Assembly (NCBI GenBank): GCA_027082175.1
Contig: JALWIX010000101.1
Location: forward strand, 1-35,473
Direction: 5' to 3'
Source of the DNA: Campylobacterales bacterium
GTDB taxonomy: Bacteria; Campylobacterota; Campylobacteria; Campylobacterales; Nitratiruptoraceae
Length of the DNA stretch: 35,473 nt
Position numbers and translations under genes: made by a program. This document shows positions 23,547 through 31,742 of the stretch, one piece after another. Each line of letters opens with the position of its first letter. The first letter of the stretch is position 1. The notes beneath the pieces are model-generated. The model had not been told where the DNA came from. It ran no database searches and was given only the letters and a program-made list of their open reading frames with translations.

Positions 23547-24020
23547 ATGAGAAGAGGGGGATTTACTTTAGTAGAGTTAATTTTTGTGATAGTTATTATA
23601 GGGATACTTGCCGCCGTAGCTATTCCAAAGTTTAAAGATTTAAAGCAAAACGCAATAGCCGGTAACGTTGTTGCTGTATTGTCAGATTTAAACGGAAGCG
23701 GAGGACCTTCCGCATATCTAAACGCAGTTGAGCTTGGAGGAATAAGCCCCGCTGATCTAAATTTGACAAATATCTATAGATTTCAAGGAAATGACTGGGA
23801 TATAAATACTACATCAAACGATACGGCAACATATAGAAGCGGCCAAAGCGATCTAAACGCAACTTTTACTTATAATAACGACGGAACCGTTACAGTTAAA
23901 ATTTATTGTGACGAGGGCACCGATACGGGATTAGCCTCAAAAAGAGCTCTTAACGCTAAAGGATACGACTGTAGCACGGCTGGAGTTACATATACTATAA
24001 ATTTGGAAACTCAAAACTAG
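23547..24020 (+). CDS. Type IV prepilin / pseudopilin (GspG/MshA-like)
   Basis: This 157-residue prepilin has a short basic leader (MRRGG) cut after Gly5, then FTLVELIFVIVIIGILAAVA with the conserved Glu at mature position 5, followed by a long N-terminal helix. The mature globular domain carries two cysteines near the C-terminus (YCDEG and YDCS) that can form the disulfide loop of many pilins. No clear calcium-site motif is seen. It is a candidate major subunit. It has a strong ribosome site and is the first of two tandem pilin genes that face the minus-strand machinery operon. Confidence 0.92.
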   Translation: MRRGGFTLVELIFVIVIIGILAAVAIPKFKDLKQNAIAGNVVAVLSDLNGSGGPSAYLNAVELGGISPADLNLTNIYRFQGNDWDINTTSNDTATYRSGQSDLNATFTYNNDGTVTVKIYCDEGTDTGLASKRALNAKGYDCSTAGVTYTINLETQN

Positions 24021-24569
24021 ATGAAAAAATCTTTTACTTTAGTTGAACTTATCTTTGTCATCGTCATCATCGGCATCCTTGCCGCTGTGGCGATACCAAA
24101 ATTTACAGGGCTTACCTCTAACACAAAAATCTCTTCAGAGCTTGCTACGGCTTCTACTATTCAAAGCGCCATAGAGGATGTCCACAGCGAATGGATTATG
24201 AGCGAAGGTGAGTTTAGCTGGGGAAACCAAGAGACGACTAACTGCTCCGATGGAGACACTTCAAACGACGGAGATTTTAACTGTAGTTCAGGATATCCTA
24301 TACTTGGAGATTGCAATACAAATAAACCATTTGGCTTTATACTTAAAAACTCTTCTACGGTTAACGCCAAGTGGGAGTGTAAAGACAACAACGACGGCAC
24401 TTACTTTTACAAAGGCCCGGCATCTACTAAAAACAGCGGAGTTAATCCAAGCAGTGATACAAATGGAAAGCCAGACTGCTCCGATTATTGGATATACGAC
24501 ATCAAAACCGGTACATTTACCTTAAAAGATGTTGCAGACCAAACATGTACTGATGTAAATGAGCTATAG
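24021..24569 (+). CDS. Second type IV prepilin / pseudopilin
   Basis: This 182-residue prepilin starts directly after the stop of the first (no gap). Leader MKKS precedes FTLVELIFVIVIIGILAAVA; the residue before the cut is Ser rather than the usual Gly, which may slow processing or mark a variant peptidase preference. Residues 5-28 are identical to the first pilin, but 16 of those 24 codons differ. The globular part is longer and has seven cysteines, so several disulfides are possible. The C-terminal segment CTDVNEL ends against the small convergent ORF. Confidence 0.9.
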   Translation: MKKSFTLVELIFVIVIIGILAAVAIPKFTGLTSNTKISSELATASTIQSAIEDVHSEWIMSEGEFSWGNQETTNCSDGDTSNDGDFNCSSGYPILGDCNTNKPFGFILKNSSTVNAKWECKDNNDGTYFYKGPASTKNSGVNPSSDTNGKPDCSDYWIYDIKTGTFTLKDVADQTCTDVNEL

Positions 24570-24659
24570 ATTTGACATTTTATATACTATCCAAAGTCCA
24601 AATCCTAGGATAATCGAACTTATTACTGCTATTACGATGCTTCCGCTCTCCACATCCAT
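24564..24659 (-). CDS. 31-residue single-span membrane peptide at the end of the pilus operon
   Basis: This small ORF lies 11 bases after the MshG-like stop: ATG at 24659-24657, stop TAG at 24566-24564. An AAAGGAT site is correctly placed before the ATG. The peptide starts MDVESGSIVIAVISS, continues through IILGFGLWIVYK and ends MSNL. It has an acidic N-terminus, one hydrophobic span of about 19 residues and a Lys after the span, suggesting N-out topology. It overlaps the 3' end of the second pilin gene by 6 bases on the opposite strand. I do not recognise a family. It could be an accessory subunit of the platform, but the function is unknown. Confidence 0.65.
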   Translation of the reverse strand: MDVESGSIVIAVISSIILGFGLWIVYKMSNL

Positions 24660-24670
24660 TTAAATCCTTT

Positions 24671-25909
24671 TTATCCCGCAAGATTGACTAAATTCCACAT
24701 TGGTAAGAAAATACCTAGAGACAAAGTCAAAACAAATCCCGCTATCGCGGCTATCAAGATAGGCTCTATCAAAGCGGCGATATTGTCAACTATATAATCA
24801 AATCTATCTTGATAGATTTTACTAACTTTTCCTAGCATTTTTCCAAGTCCGCCGCCTATCTCGCCGGCTTTTATCATCTCTACTACCATATTTTCAAAAA
24901 GTCTGCTGTCTTCAAATCCATTATAAAGAGTTCTTCCCTCTTCAATTGCCAAAGATATTTTTTCTAACTCTTTTTTTATATAACTATTCTCCACAATCTC
25001 TGATGCTATCTTCAAAGCGTCTATCATAGGTATCCCGGCTTCCACAAGAACTCTAAAAACATAGATAAATCTACTAACCATCGCATATAGCGTCGCTTCG
25101 CCTATAATATAGACTTTAAGCAGCCACTTATCTAAAAATAGTCTTACCTTCTCGTTCTTTGAGTAAAAAATAAGAAGCGTAAAAAAAACAGTCAAAGCAG
25201 AGATCAAAATATATGGACCAAAAGTAACGACCGAATGCTCTAACCAAAGTAAAAATTTAGTCGGAAGAGGCAACTCCATTTTAGTCTCTTCAAAAAATTG
25301 TTTAAACTGCGGTATTACCATCACTATAACGATAACAAAAGAGATCATCATCGCAAACATAACAAAAAGCGGATATCTAGTAGCCTTTTTAAATTTTCTT
25401 CTATTATCTAAAATAGCTTGTAAAATTTTTGATAAATGATTTAACGATTCAGGTAAAGTTCCGGTCTCTTCACCTAATCTTATCATTGATAAAGTCAAAA
25501 ATCCAAGCTGCTTTTTAAATCTTTTTGCCGCTTCAAAAAAACTCTTTCCTCCTTCTATATCTTCCATTATTTGAGTAAATATGGCTTTTAACATTCTATC
25601 TTCTTGCGTTTTAACCGTTTCGGCAAGCGCAATATTTAACGGCAAACCGGCGTCAATCATAATTGATATTTGATCGATAATCGAGATCAATGTCTCTATA
25701 TCGACTCTTCTGCCTTTAATAGGATCGTTTATTTTTTCTTGAATCTCTTTTAGATAAAAAGAAAAAGGTTTGCTTGTTTCAGAAATTTTGATAAGAACTC
25801 CCAATTTCAAATCGAAAAATTTTTGCATTGCTAAAGCTCTATTTTCAGCTTCTATAACAACTGAAAATCTCTTTTTTCTTCTTTTATAAACTATTTTATA
25901 GTATCTCAA
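24671..25909 (-). CDS. Inner-membrane platform protein, GspF/PilC/MshG-like
   Basis: This polytopic inner-membrane protein recruits the assembly ATPase to pilus or pseudopilus assembly. The 412-residue chain has the two repeated T2SSF domains: first around residues 75-200 (ISIMIDAGLPLNIALAE and MIRLGEETGTLPESL) and second around 275-400 (RFIYVFRVLVEAGIPMIDAL and MIKAGEIGGGLGKML). Membrane spans are at about 180-200, 231-249 and near the C-terminus. The TTG start directly abuts the stop of the ATPase gene, so translation is coupled. The position matches mshE-mshG and ctsE-ctsF. Confidence 0.93.
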   Translation of the reverse strand: MRYYKIVYKRRKKRFSVVIEAENRALAMQKFFDLKLGVLIKISETSKPFSFYLKEIQEKINDPIKGRRVDIETLISIIDQISIMIDAGLPLNIALAETVKTQEDRMLKAIFTQIMEDIEGGKSFFEAAKRFKKQLGFLTLSMIRLGEETGTLPESLNHLSKILQAILDNRRKFKKATRYPLFVMFAMMISFVIVIVMVIPQFKQFFEETKMELPLPTKFLLWLEHSVVTFGPYILISALTVFFTLLIFYSKNEKVRLFLDKWLLKVYIIGEATLYAMVSRFIYVFRVLVEAGIPMIDALKIASEIVENSYIKKELEKISLAIEEGRTLYNGFEDSRLFENMVVEMIKAGEIGGGLGKMLGKVSKIYQDRFDYIVDNIAALIEPILIAAIAGFVLTLSLGIFLPMWNLVNLAG

Positions 25910-27586
25910 CTATTTTTCCTTAGCTACTCTAAATACCTCTTCTAATGTAGTTATCCCTTTTACGACCTTGCTAATACCATCAACTAACATAGGTTGATAT
26001 GAACTCTTTTTCTCGGCATATTCAACTATTTCTACCTTATTTGCGTTTTCAGAAATCATTTTCGCCAACATATCGTCAATAACTAAAATCTCAGATATCA
26101 TCGTTCTGTCGAAATAGCCTGTAAAATCACATTTTGAGCAACCTTTTCCTCCATAAAATTTAGTGTTTTGAGGTATATACTTTTTAACCTTTTCGATAAG
26201 CTTTAACGGAGGTTTTATCTCTGTTTTACAGTATGGACAAATCTTTCTAACCAATCTTTGCGCAACGACGCCTATTAACGAGTCGGCAATAAGATAGGGT
26301 TTTAATCCCATCTGAACCATTCTAGGTATAGCTCCTGGCGCGTCATTGGTATGTAGAGTTGAAAACACCAAATGTCCTGTTAACGCCGCTTGAGCGGCCG
26401 CATTTAAAGTTTCAAAATCTCTTATTTCGCCTATTAGGATTATATCTGGGTCCTGTCTTAAAAAAGATTTTACGGCTTTAGCAAATGTCAAACCTATCTT
26501 CTCGTTTACCTGTATCTGCTGTACTAAAGGGAGCCTATACTCTACCGGATCTTCTGCTGTCATAACTTTATTGGTTATGTTTTTTATCTCATTTAAAGCG
26601 GCATACAAAGTAGTGGTTTTACCGCTGCCAGTAGGTCCTGTTATAAGTATAATACCATGCGGAGAGTGGATTAGTTCGATAAATGTGTTTAGATTTTCCT
26701 CTTCAAATCCCAACTCCTCAAGTTTTAAAAGCACTTTTTCTCTGTCTAAAACTCTCATCACCAAAGATTCGCCGTAAATAGTGGGTGTTGTCGATAGCCT
26801 AAAGTCGTAAATTTTACCTTCTATCGTAAAAGAGAATCTTCCGTCCTGAGGCACCCTTTTTTCAGAAATATCTAAATTTCCTAAAAGTTTGATTCTTGAA
26901 GCAAGCGCGTTATATATCTCTAAATCGAAAACAAAATTTTCATGCAAGACTCCGTCTATTCTAGCTCTTACTATTACCTCCTTTTCATCAGGCTCTATAT
27001 GGATATCACTTGCCCTTTTTAATATGGAATCTTTAATTATCAGCACAATAAGCTTCATAACGGCGCTCTCTTCGCCCTCTTTTTTTACGCCTTCTGTTTT
27101 TAACTCTTTTTTTACCTCTTCAACAATCTCTTTAGTCTGTTTTAATATCTCTACTCTATGAAAAATAACCTCAATATCTTCTTGTAGAGCTAAATATATC
27201 TTTATAGGTTTTAAAGATATAGTTCTCTCTAAATGCTCCAACGCTTCATAATTGAGCGGATCGGAAGTTGCCACATATAAAAAATCCTCGTCTTCCTTAA
27301 AAGGTATAGCGTTTGCCGCTTTTAAAATATTGAGAGGATATTTTTTTACAAGTTTGTCAAAATCTATATCTGCTCCATAAAGGTCTATAAAATCGATTTT
27401 TAACTGTTTAGATAAAGCTTTTAAAAGCTCTTTTTGTGTTACAAACCCCTCCTCGATTAAAATTTCACCAAGCTTTTTAGTATAGTTAAGCTCTTTTTGA
27501 ATCTTTAACGCGCGCTCTAACTGTTCTTGTGTAATCAATTTCTCTTCGATTAAAATATCGCCTAAACGTATCTTTTTAGCTATCAT
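25910..27586 (-). CDS. Assembly ATPase, GspE/PilB/MshE-like, with MshEN c-di-GMP domain
   Basis: This hexameric ATPase drives pilin or pseudopilin polymerisation. Residues 1-61 hold two 24-residue MshEN repeats (7-30 and 38-61), each with the R/K-LG...L....L..L..Q pattern that binds c-di-GMP in V. cholerae MshE. The core has Walker A GPTGSGKT (317-324), EDPVEY (345-350) and Walker B DPDIILIGE (379-387). A zinc site uses Cys450/Cys453 and Cys483/Cys486. The length of 558 is normal. The start overlaps the TPR protein gene by 11 bases. It corresponds to C. jejuni ctsE by order. Confidence 0.95.
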   Translation of the reverse strand: MIAKKIRLGDILIEEKLITQEQLERALKIQKELNYTKKLGEILIEEGFVTQKELLKALSKQLKIDFIDLYGADIDFDKLVKKYPLNILKAANAIPFKEDEDFLYVATSDPLNYEALEHLERTISLKPIKIYLALQEDIEVIFHRVEILKQTKEIVEEVKKELKTEGVKKEGEESAVMKLIVLIIKDSILKRASDIHIEPDEKEVIVRARIDGVLHENFVFDLEIYNALASRIKLLGNLDISEKRVPQDGRFSFTIEGKIYDFRLSTTPTIYGESLVMRVLDREKVLLKLEELGFEEENLNTFIELIHSPHGIILITGPTGSGKTTTLYAALNEIKNITNKVMTAEDPVEYRLPLVQQIQVNEKIGLTFAKAVKSFLRQDPDIILIGEIRDFETLNAAAQAALTGHLVFSTLHTNDAPGAIPRMVQMGLKPYLIADSLIGVVAQRLVRKICPYCKTEIKPPLKLIEKVKKYIPQNTKFYGGKGCSKCDFTGYFDRTMISEILVIDDMLAKMISENANKVEIVEYAEKKSSYQPMLVDGISKVVKGITTLEEVFRVAKEK

Positions 27587-28514
27587 TTTGCATCCATTGT
27601 TCTAAAAGTTTTACGGCATCTTTTGAGTGTTTAAACTTTAAATATACTCTCAATAGCTCTATTGCTGATTCTTTATCTCCAAGATGATATAAGGATTTTG
27701 CGTACAAAAGCCAAGACTCCTCGGATTCGTTATCTATCTTATTTGCGGTCTTTGCCCATTCAAGAGATTTTCTGTAATCTCTTTTTTCAAAATAGTATTT
27801 TGAAATTTTTATAGCCAATTTATAGGTTTTTCTTTTTTGAAAAAGTTCTTCCAAATCCTTTATCGAAGGCTCTTTTATATTTAAAATATTTCTTTTTTCT
27901 TCCAGATTATCGCTATCTTTTTTCTCACCTTTTCTAGCGCTTTTTAAAGATATATTTTTCTCTTCTATAATAGCGTCTTTTTCTTCTTTAACATCTTTAA
28001 TTTTTTTTAACTGTTCACAACTCTCCCTAACTACAAAATAGTCCAGATTTTTCTCTTTGGCCAAATCTATAAACCTACTCAAATCTTCATAGTTTTTAAC
28101 TCTATTGCACCTTAGATATACTTTGTCGCTATCTATACTTCCAAATCTTAAATAACACTCTAACCCGTAACTTTCTAAATTTTCCTCTATTTTTTTAATA
28201 TCAGAAAGATATTTTTTTCTAGATTCTAAAAACTGTAGCGCATAACACTTTTTTTCGCTATTTGCAGATTTCTCTTTTCTAACTCTTTTATCAATTTTTT
28301 GAGTCCTATTTTCTATATTTGGCTCTTTTTTAATCAATTCAGATTTTTTAGACTCGTTAAACTCGACGGTCTTTTTTTCTACATAACTCTTTTTAGAAAA
28401 ATCGCCCATATATATAAAAATAAAAACTATCAAAAAAATCAAAATTATTATTGGAATATACCGTTTTAATCTATACTTTTTGCATCTTCTTTCCAATCGT
28501 TCAAAATCAAGCAT
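27576..28514 (-). CDS. TPR-containing membrane protein, MshN-like
   Basis: The 312-residue protein has a cytoplasmic basic N-terminus, one membrane span (about 20-36), a long Lys/Glu-rich, likely coiled or disordered periplasmic region, and tetratricopeptide-like helices at the C-terminus (about 232-310, with SEESWLLYAKSLYHLGDKE). This layout and its place between the AAA ATPase and the assembly ATPase match MshN of the MSHA system and the unnamed gene between ctsP and ctsE in C. jejuni. It may link the inner-membrane complex to the secretin. The primary sequence is weakly conserved, so the call rests on layout and order. Confidence 0.75.
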   Translation of the reverse strand: MLDFERLERRCKKYRLKRYIPIIILIFLIVFIFIYMGDFSKKSYVEKKTVEFNESKKSELIKKEPNIENRTQKIDKRVRKEKSANSEKKCYALQFLESRKKYLSDIKKIEENLESYGLECYLRFGSIDSDKVYLRCNRVKNYEDLSRFIDLAKEKNLDYFVVRESCEQLKKIKDVKEEKDAIIEEKNISLKSARKGEKKDSDNLEEKRNILNIKEPSIKDLEELFQKRKTYKLAIKISKYYFEKRDYRKSLEWAKTANKIDNESEESWLLYAKSLYHLGDKESAIELLRVYLKFKHSKDAVKLLEQWMQNDS

Positions 28515-29301
28515 CTATTAGACCTCCTTCTATCGCGGCCATAATCAGGAGGCAATCAGAGAGCTTTTTATACTTTTTTTTGTCGTTGGTTATAGCGTAA
28601 TCTATAAGTAAAAAAAGGTTGTATAAAAGTTTTTTTAAATCTCTAAAATTGCCTTTTGTAACTTTATATATAAATCCAAGATACTTTTTTGATAGCTCTT
28701 CGGCAAGAGAGTTCATATCAGCCTTAGATAAAGTATTGTATATAAAGTCTTTGCACTCATACTTTTGCAATTTTCCAAGTTCCAAAACTTTATGTGGGCG
28801 AGAGGAGAATTGAGGCTCATTTAAAATCTCTTTAGATTCGTGTTTGTGCATAGCTAATAAAAACCAAAACGCTTTGCTATCCGCTAAAATTCTTATAAGT
28901 TCAATCATCTTTTTAGAAAGAAGCTGCGCTTCATCGATGGCTATCAGACATTTGTCATCTTTATAAATCTCAACTACCTCTTTTATCAAACCTTCCAACG
29001 AAAAATCTTTTATCTCTCGCTCCCGTTTTTTGATAAGCGTCTTTATAAAATCGACAGGTTCCATAAAAGGGGTGTCAAACTTTATTATCGAGTATCTATT
29101 TTCCAAAAGCTCTTCTATATTGTTCAAAAAAGCGCTTTTACCGACTCCAGGCTCGCCTATTAAGAAAATAAGCTGTTTTGTCTCTTTATCTAAAATATTG
29201 GTTAACGATGACTTTAGGCTTAAAACTTCCGTATTCTCAAAAAAATCGACTGCTTTTGCATTTTCTTCAAAAATTTTCGCAATCTCTAAATAGTTACTCA
29301 A
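28507..29301 (-). CDS. AAA ATPase, MshM/CtsP/ExeA-like
   Basis: This 264-residue P-loop ATPase has Walker A GEPGVGKS (49-56) and Walker B CLIAIDEAQ (118-126), typical of the ExeA/MshM group that helps place the secretin through the cell wall. No membrane span or peptidoglycan-binding domain follows, unlike ExeA. In Campylobacter the homologous CtsP is needed for transformation. The TTG start overlaps the secretin gene end by 8 bases, and its own end overlaps the TPR protein start. Confidence 0.88.
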   Translation of the reverse strand: MSNYLEIAKIFEENAKAVDFFENTEVLSLKSSLTNILDKETKQLIFLIGEPGVGKSAFLNNIEELLENRYSIIKFDTPFMEPVDFIKTLIKKREREIKDFSLEGLIKEVVEIYKDDKCLIAIDEAQLLSKKMIELIRILADSKAFWFLLAMHKHESKEILNEPQFSSRPHKVLELGKLQKYECKDFIYNTLSKADMNSLAEELSKKYLGFIYKVTKGNFRDLKKLLYNLFLLIDYAITNDKKKYKKLSDCLLIMAAIEGGLIDA

Positions 29302-30796
29302 TTTTTCGCCCTTTAAAAATTTTTACCTCATCTATAGTGGGCATATTTGAAGATTTAACTATTTTAGGTACGAGTAAAATGAACAGCTCGCTTCTTTTTT
29401 TAATATCTTGGGTTGAGTGAAAAGCTCTTCCTAAAATCGGTAAATCTCCTAAAATAGGTACTTTTTTGTGATATTTTGACTCCATTAGGCTAATTAGCCC
29501 GCCTATTAAAACTTTCTGTCCATCTTTTACTTTTACTATTGATGTCATCTGTTTTATTTTTATATCGGGAGGCAACTCTCTTTGTAAAGTGGTATTTGTA
29601 TCTTGGTTTTCGATAAGTTCGCTTATTACGGGATTTATTTTCATAATGATATCGTTTTGAGAACTTACTTCGGGAATAACATATAAAGTGATCCCCACAA
29701 AGGTAGAGCCTAAAGAGTAGGTTGCGGTTCCCACTGGAGTGCCTGTAGTGGTGTACGTTATCCCTCCGGTTTGATATTTGTAGGAGAGCTGTTCTCCTAC
29801 ATTGATAACCGCCGGCTGATTGTTTAGAGTTAAAACCTTAGGATTGGAGAGTATATTCACATCTCCGTATGTTTTTAAAAAGTTAATTAATCCTTCCGTT
29901 GAAAGATTATAGCCTATATAATAATCCGGTTTTGTAAAATTACTAAAAGTGGCTCCGTTAGATTTAGTATCAAAACCGCCAATACTTCCAGAAAGCGACA
30001 GACTAAATTTGCTCCAATCAATCCCTTTTGTATAATTATCGTTATAAACAACTTCTATAATCTTTGCTTCAATTAAAACCTGTTTATGCATCTTTTTCAT
30101 CAAAGAATCTAAAAATTTCCTAATATTTTCTAAATCTTTTTTGTTTGCCCTTACTGTTAACAAAGAAGCGTCTTTATTGATAAAAAGTTTATAATCTTTA
30201 GAGCCTGAAAGAAGTTTTTCGATACTCTCTCTTAGGCTTTTCCAAAAGGTAAACTCGGACTTTGTTACTATTTTCGTATAATCAGCCGAGGTTCCTCCGC
30301 TTGATGCGTATCTAGAGTTGGTAGTGCCCGTACCGTAGGTAGAGGTAGTGGCTGTAGAGCCGTAACTGTTTGATACTCCTCCGCCTGAGCCAGTATTTAT
30401 AGACTTACTGCTTTCGCTGCTAAGCTCGCTTACGTTTATATAATCGATATTAAAAGTTTCGCTTTTATAGTAAGAGACCTTTATAATATTTTTTGTTTTA
30501 TCGTATCTATAAAACAGATTTGACTCATCAAATAAAAAATCGATAAATTCATCAAACGTATAATTTTGTATATTTATAAAATCTAACTTTTTCTTTATCG
30601 CATCTTTACTCTTTTTATCTTCAAAACTGATAGTTAAACCGCACTGCATAGATAGGTCTTTTAATACATCTTCAACGCTAATGCCACTTTTGCCACTACC
30701 GCCGTACGCGCTTAACGAAAAGAGCCTATTTTCACAAAGATTAGCCGCATTTACGTTTAGATATATAAAGAGTATCGCAAAGATTAATATTCTCAT
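29294..30796 (-). CDS. Outer-membrane secretin, MshL/PilQ/GspD-like
   Basis: This protein forms the outer-membrane gate for the pilus or secreted substrate. The 500-residue precursor has a signal peptide (1-18), an N0/STN-like domain (about 40-110), an unusual Ser/Gly/Thr-rich linker (126-173), and a secretin domain from about 240. The secretin domain includes VLIEAKIIEVVYND, NPKVLTLNNQPAVINVGEQL, VKDGQKVLIGGLIS and PILGDLPILGRAF. There is no lipobox. It is smaller than GspD and has few N-domains, which suits the MshL/CtsD type. It overlaps both neighbours, in the same order as the cts genes. Confidence 0.95.
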   Translation of the reverse strand: MRILIFAILFIYLNVNAANLCENRLFSLSAYGGSGKSGISVEDVLKDLSMQCGLTISFEDKKSKDAIKKKLDFINIQNYTFDEFIDFLFDESNLFYRYDKTKNIIKVSYYKSETFNIDYINVSELSSESSKSINTGSGGGVSNSYGSTATTSTYGTGTTNSRYASSGGTSADYTKIVTKSEFTFWKSLRESIEKLLSGSKDYKLFINKDASLLTVRANKKDLENIRKFLDSLMKKMHKQVLIEAKIIEVVYNDNYTKGIDWSKFSLSLSGSIGGFDTKSNGATFSNFTKPDYYIGYNLSTEGLINFLKTYGDVNILSNPKVLTLNNQPAVINVGEQLSYKYQTGGITYTTTGTPVGTATYSLGSTFVGITLYVIPEVSSQNDIIMKINPVISELIENQDTNTTLQRELPPDIKIKQMTSIVKVKDGQKVLIGGLISLMESKYHKKVPILGDLPILGRAFHSTQDIKKRSELFILLVPKIVKSSNMPTIDEVKIFKGRKIE

Positions 30797-31125
30797 TTAT
30801 ACTCCAATGTTTTTAAAATCTTGTTTTTTACCAGATAAAGAACTCTTTTTTTGCCTCTTTTTTTTAAAATCACAAAATTTTTGCCTATTTTATAGATTTT
30901 ATATCCCTCTATTTTATCTCCGACTTTATAAAATTTTCCATTAATATACGCTCTTTCGTTATATATTGCGCTTAACGTCAGTTTTAAAGTTCCAGAGAAA
31001 CTTTTTGCCTTTTTTTTCTTCAATAATTTTTGGGCTTTATAAAAAGGATCGTATTTTACAGGTAAAGGCAAAACTTCAGCAAATAGCGATAAATAAAGCA
31101 TTGTTGATAATAAAAAGAGTCTCAC
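30793..31125 (-). CDS. Small exported secretin-partner protein, MshK/CtsR-like
   Basis: This 110-residue exported protein has a short signal (MRLFLLSTMLYLSLFAEV). The C-terminal half has a compact beta domain (AYINGKFYKVGDKIEGYKIY) of the type found in PilP, MshK and GspC homology regions, which touch the secretin N-domain. The GTG start overlaps the upstream gene by 4 bases, and its stop overlaps the secretin ATG. The position directly before the secretin matches mshK-mshL and C. jejuni ctsR-ctsD. Identification depends mainly on order and the domain pattern. Confidence 0.75.
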   Translation of the reverse strand: MRLFLLSTMLYLSLFAEVLPLPVKYDPFYKAQKLLKKKKAKSFSGTLKLTLSAIYNERAYINGKFYKVGDKIEGYKIYKIGKNFVILKKRGKKRVLYLVKNKILKTLEYK

Positions 31126-31742
31126 TTTTTAACTCCGTAAAAGTCGATACTGAAACTAAAATTTGGCAAAGAACCCTCCGTCTCGATTATGAGTTCTTTG
31201 ATAGACATCAACATCTTGTTGCTCTCCAATCTTCTAACAAAAGATATTATATTTAAAAATCTTCCCTCTCCTTCAACGCTAATCGATTTTTTAATATACA
31301 ATTTTCCTATAAACGGTTCTTCTTTATCCAATATTTTTATTTCCTTTATCAAAATGTTTTTGTTTACGGACTCTTTTAAAAGGTCGTTTAAAAATATATT
31401 AAAATCTTTATCGTTTGCAAACAAAAATCTCAGTTTATCAAGTTTGCTACTCAACAAAAGAAGTTTTAGCTTTAACTCCTCTTTGATATCCTCGTTTTTA
31501 AGTATCTCTTTTTTTTTCAAAAAAATCTTAGACTGAATTTTTTTTGGAGAATTTTTAGAAATTTTTTGCTCTAAAGTTGTCAAAGTTTTCTGTTTTTGAT
31601 TAATCTCTTCGATAATCGGCTCTATAAGAAAAAAATATATTGTGAACATTACTAAAAAAAGAGTTAATAAAAGCATAAAAACCCTTTTTTTAGGCTCTTG
31701 TTCTTTAATCTTCTCTTCCAAACTATCTATTAACTCTATCAT
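31122..31742 (-). CDS. Bitopic inner-membrane protein, MshJ/PilO-like
   Basis: This 206-residue protein has one N-terminal membrane span (21-40), then a Lys/Glu coiled coil (about 45-110) and a small alpha/beta domain (about 125-206). This is the architecture of PilO/MshJ, which dimerises with PilN-type proteins and forms the periplasmic alignment complex. The ATG overlaps the end of the MshI-like gene by 4 bases. Sequence motifs are weak, so the call combines topology, size and place in the operon. Confidence 0.75.
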   Translation of the reverse strand: MIELIDSLEEKIKEQEPKKRVFMLLLTLFLVMFTIYFFLIEPIIEEINQKQKTLTTLEQKISKNSPKKIQSKIFLKKKEILKNEDIKEELKLKLLLLSSKLDKLRFLFANDKDFNIFLNDLLKESVNKNILIKEIKILDKEEPFIGKLYIKKSISVEGEGRFLNIISFVRRLESNKMLMSIKELIIETEGSLPNFSFSIDFYGVKK

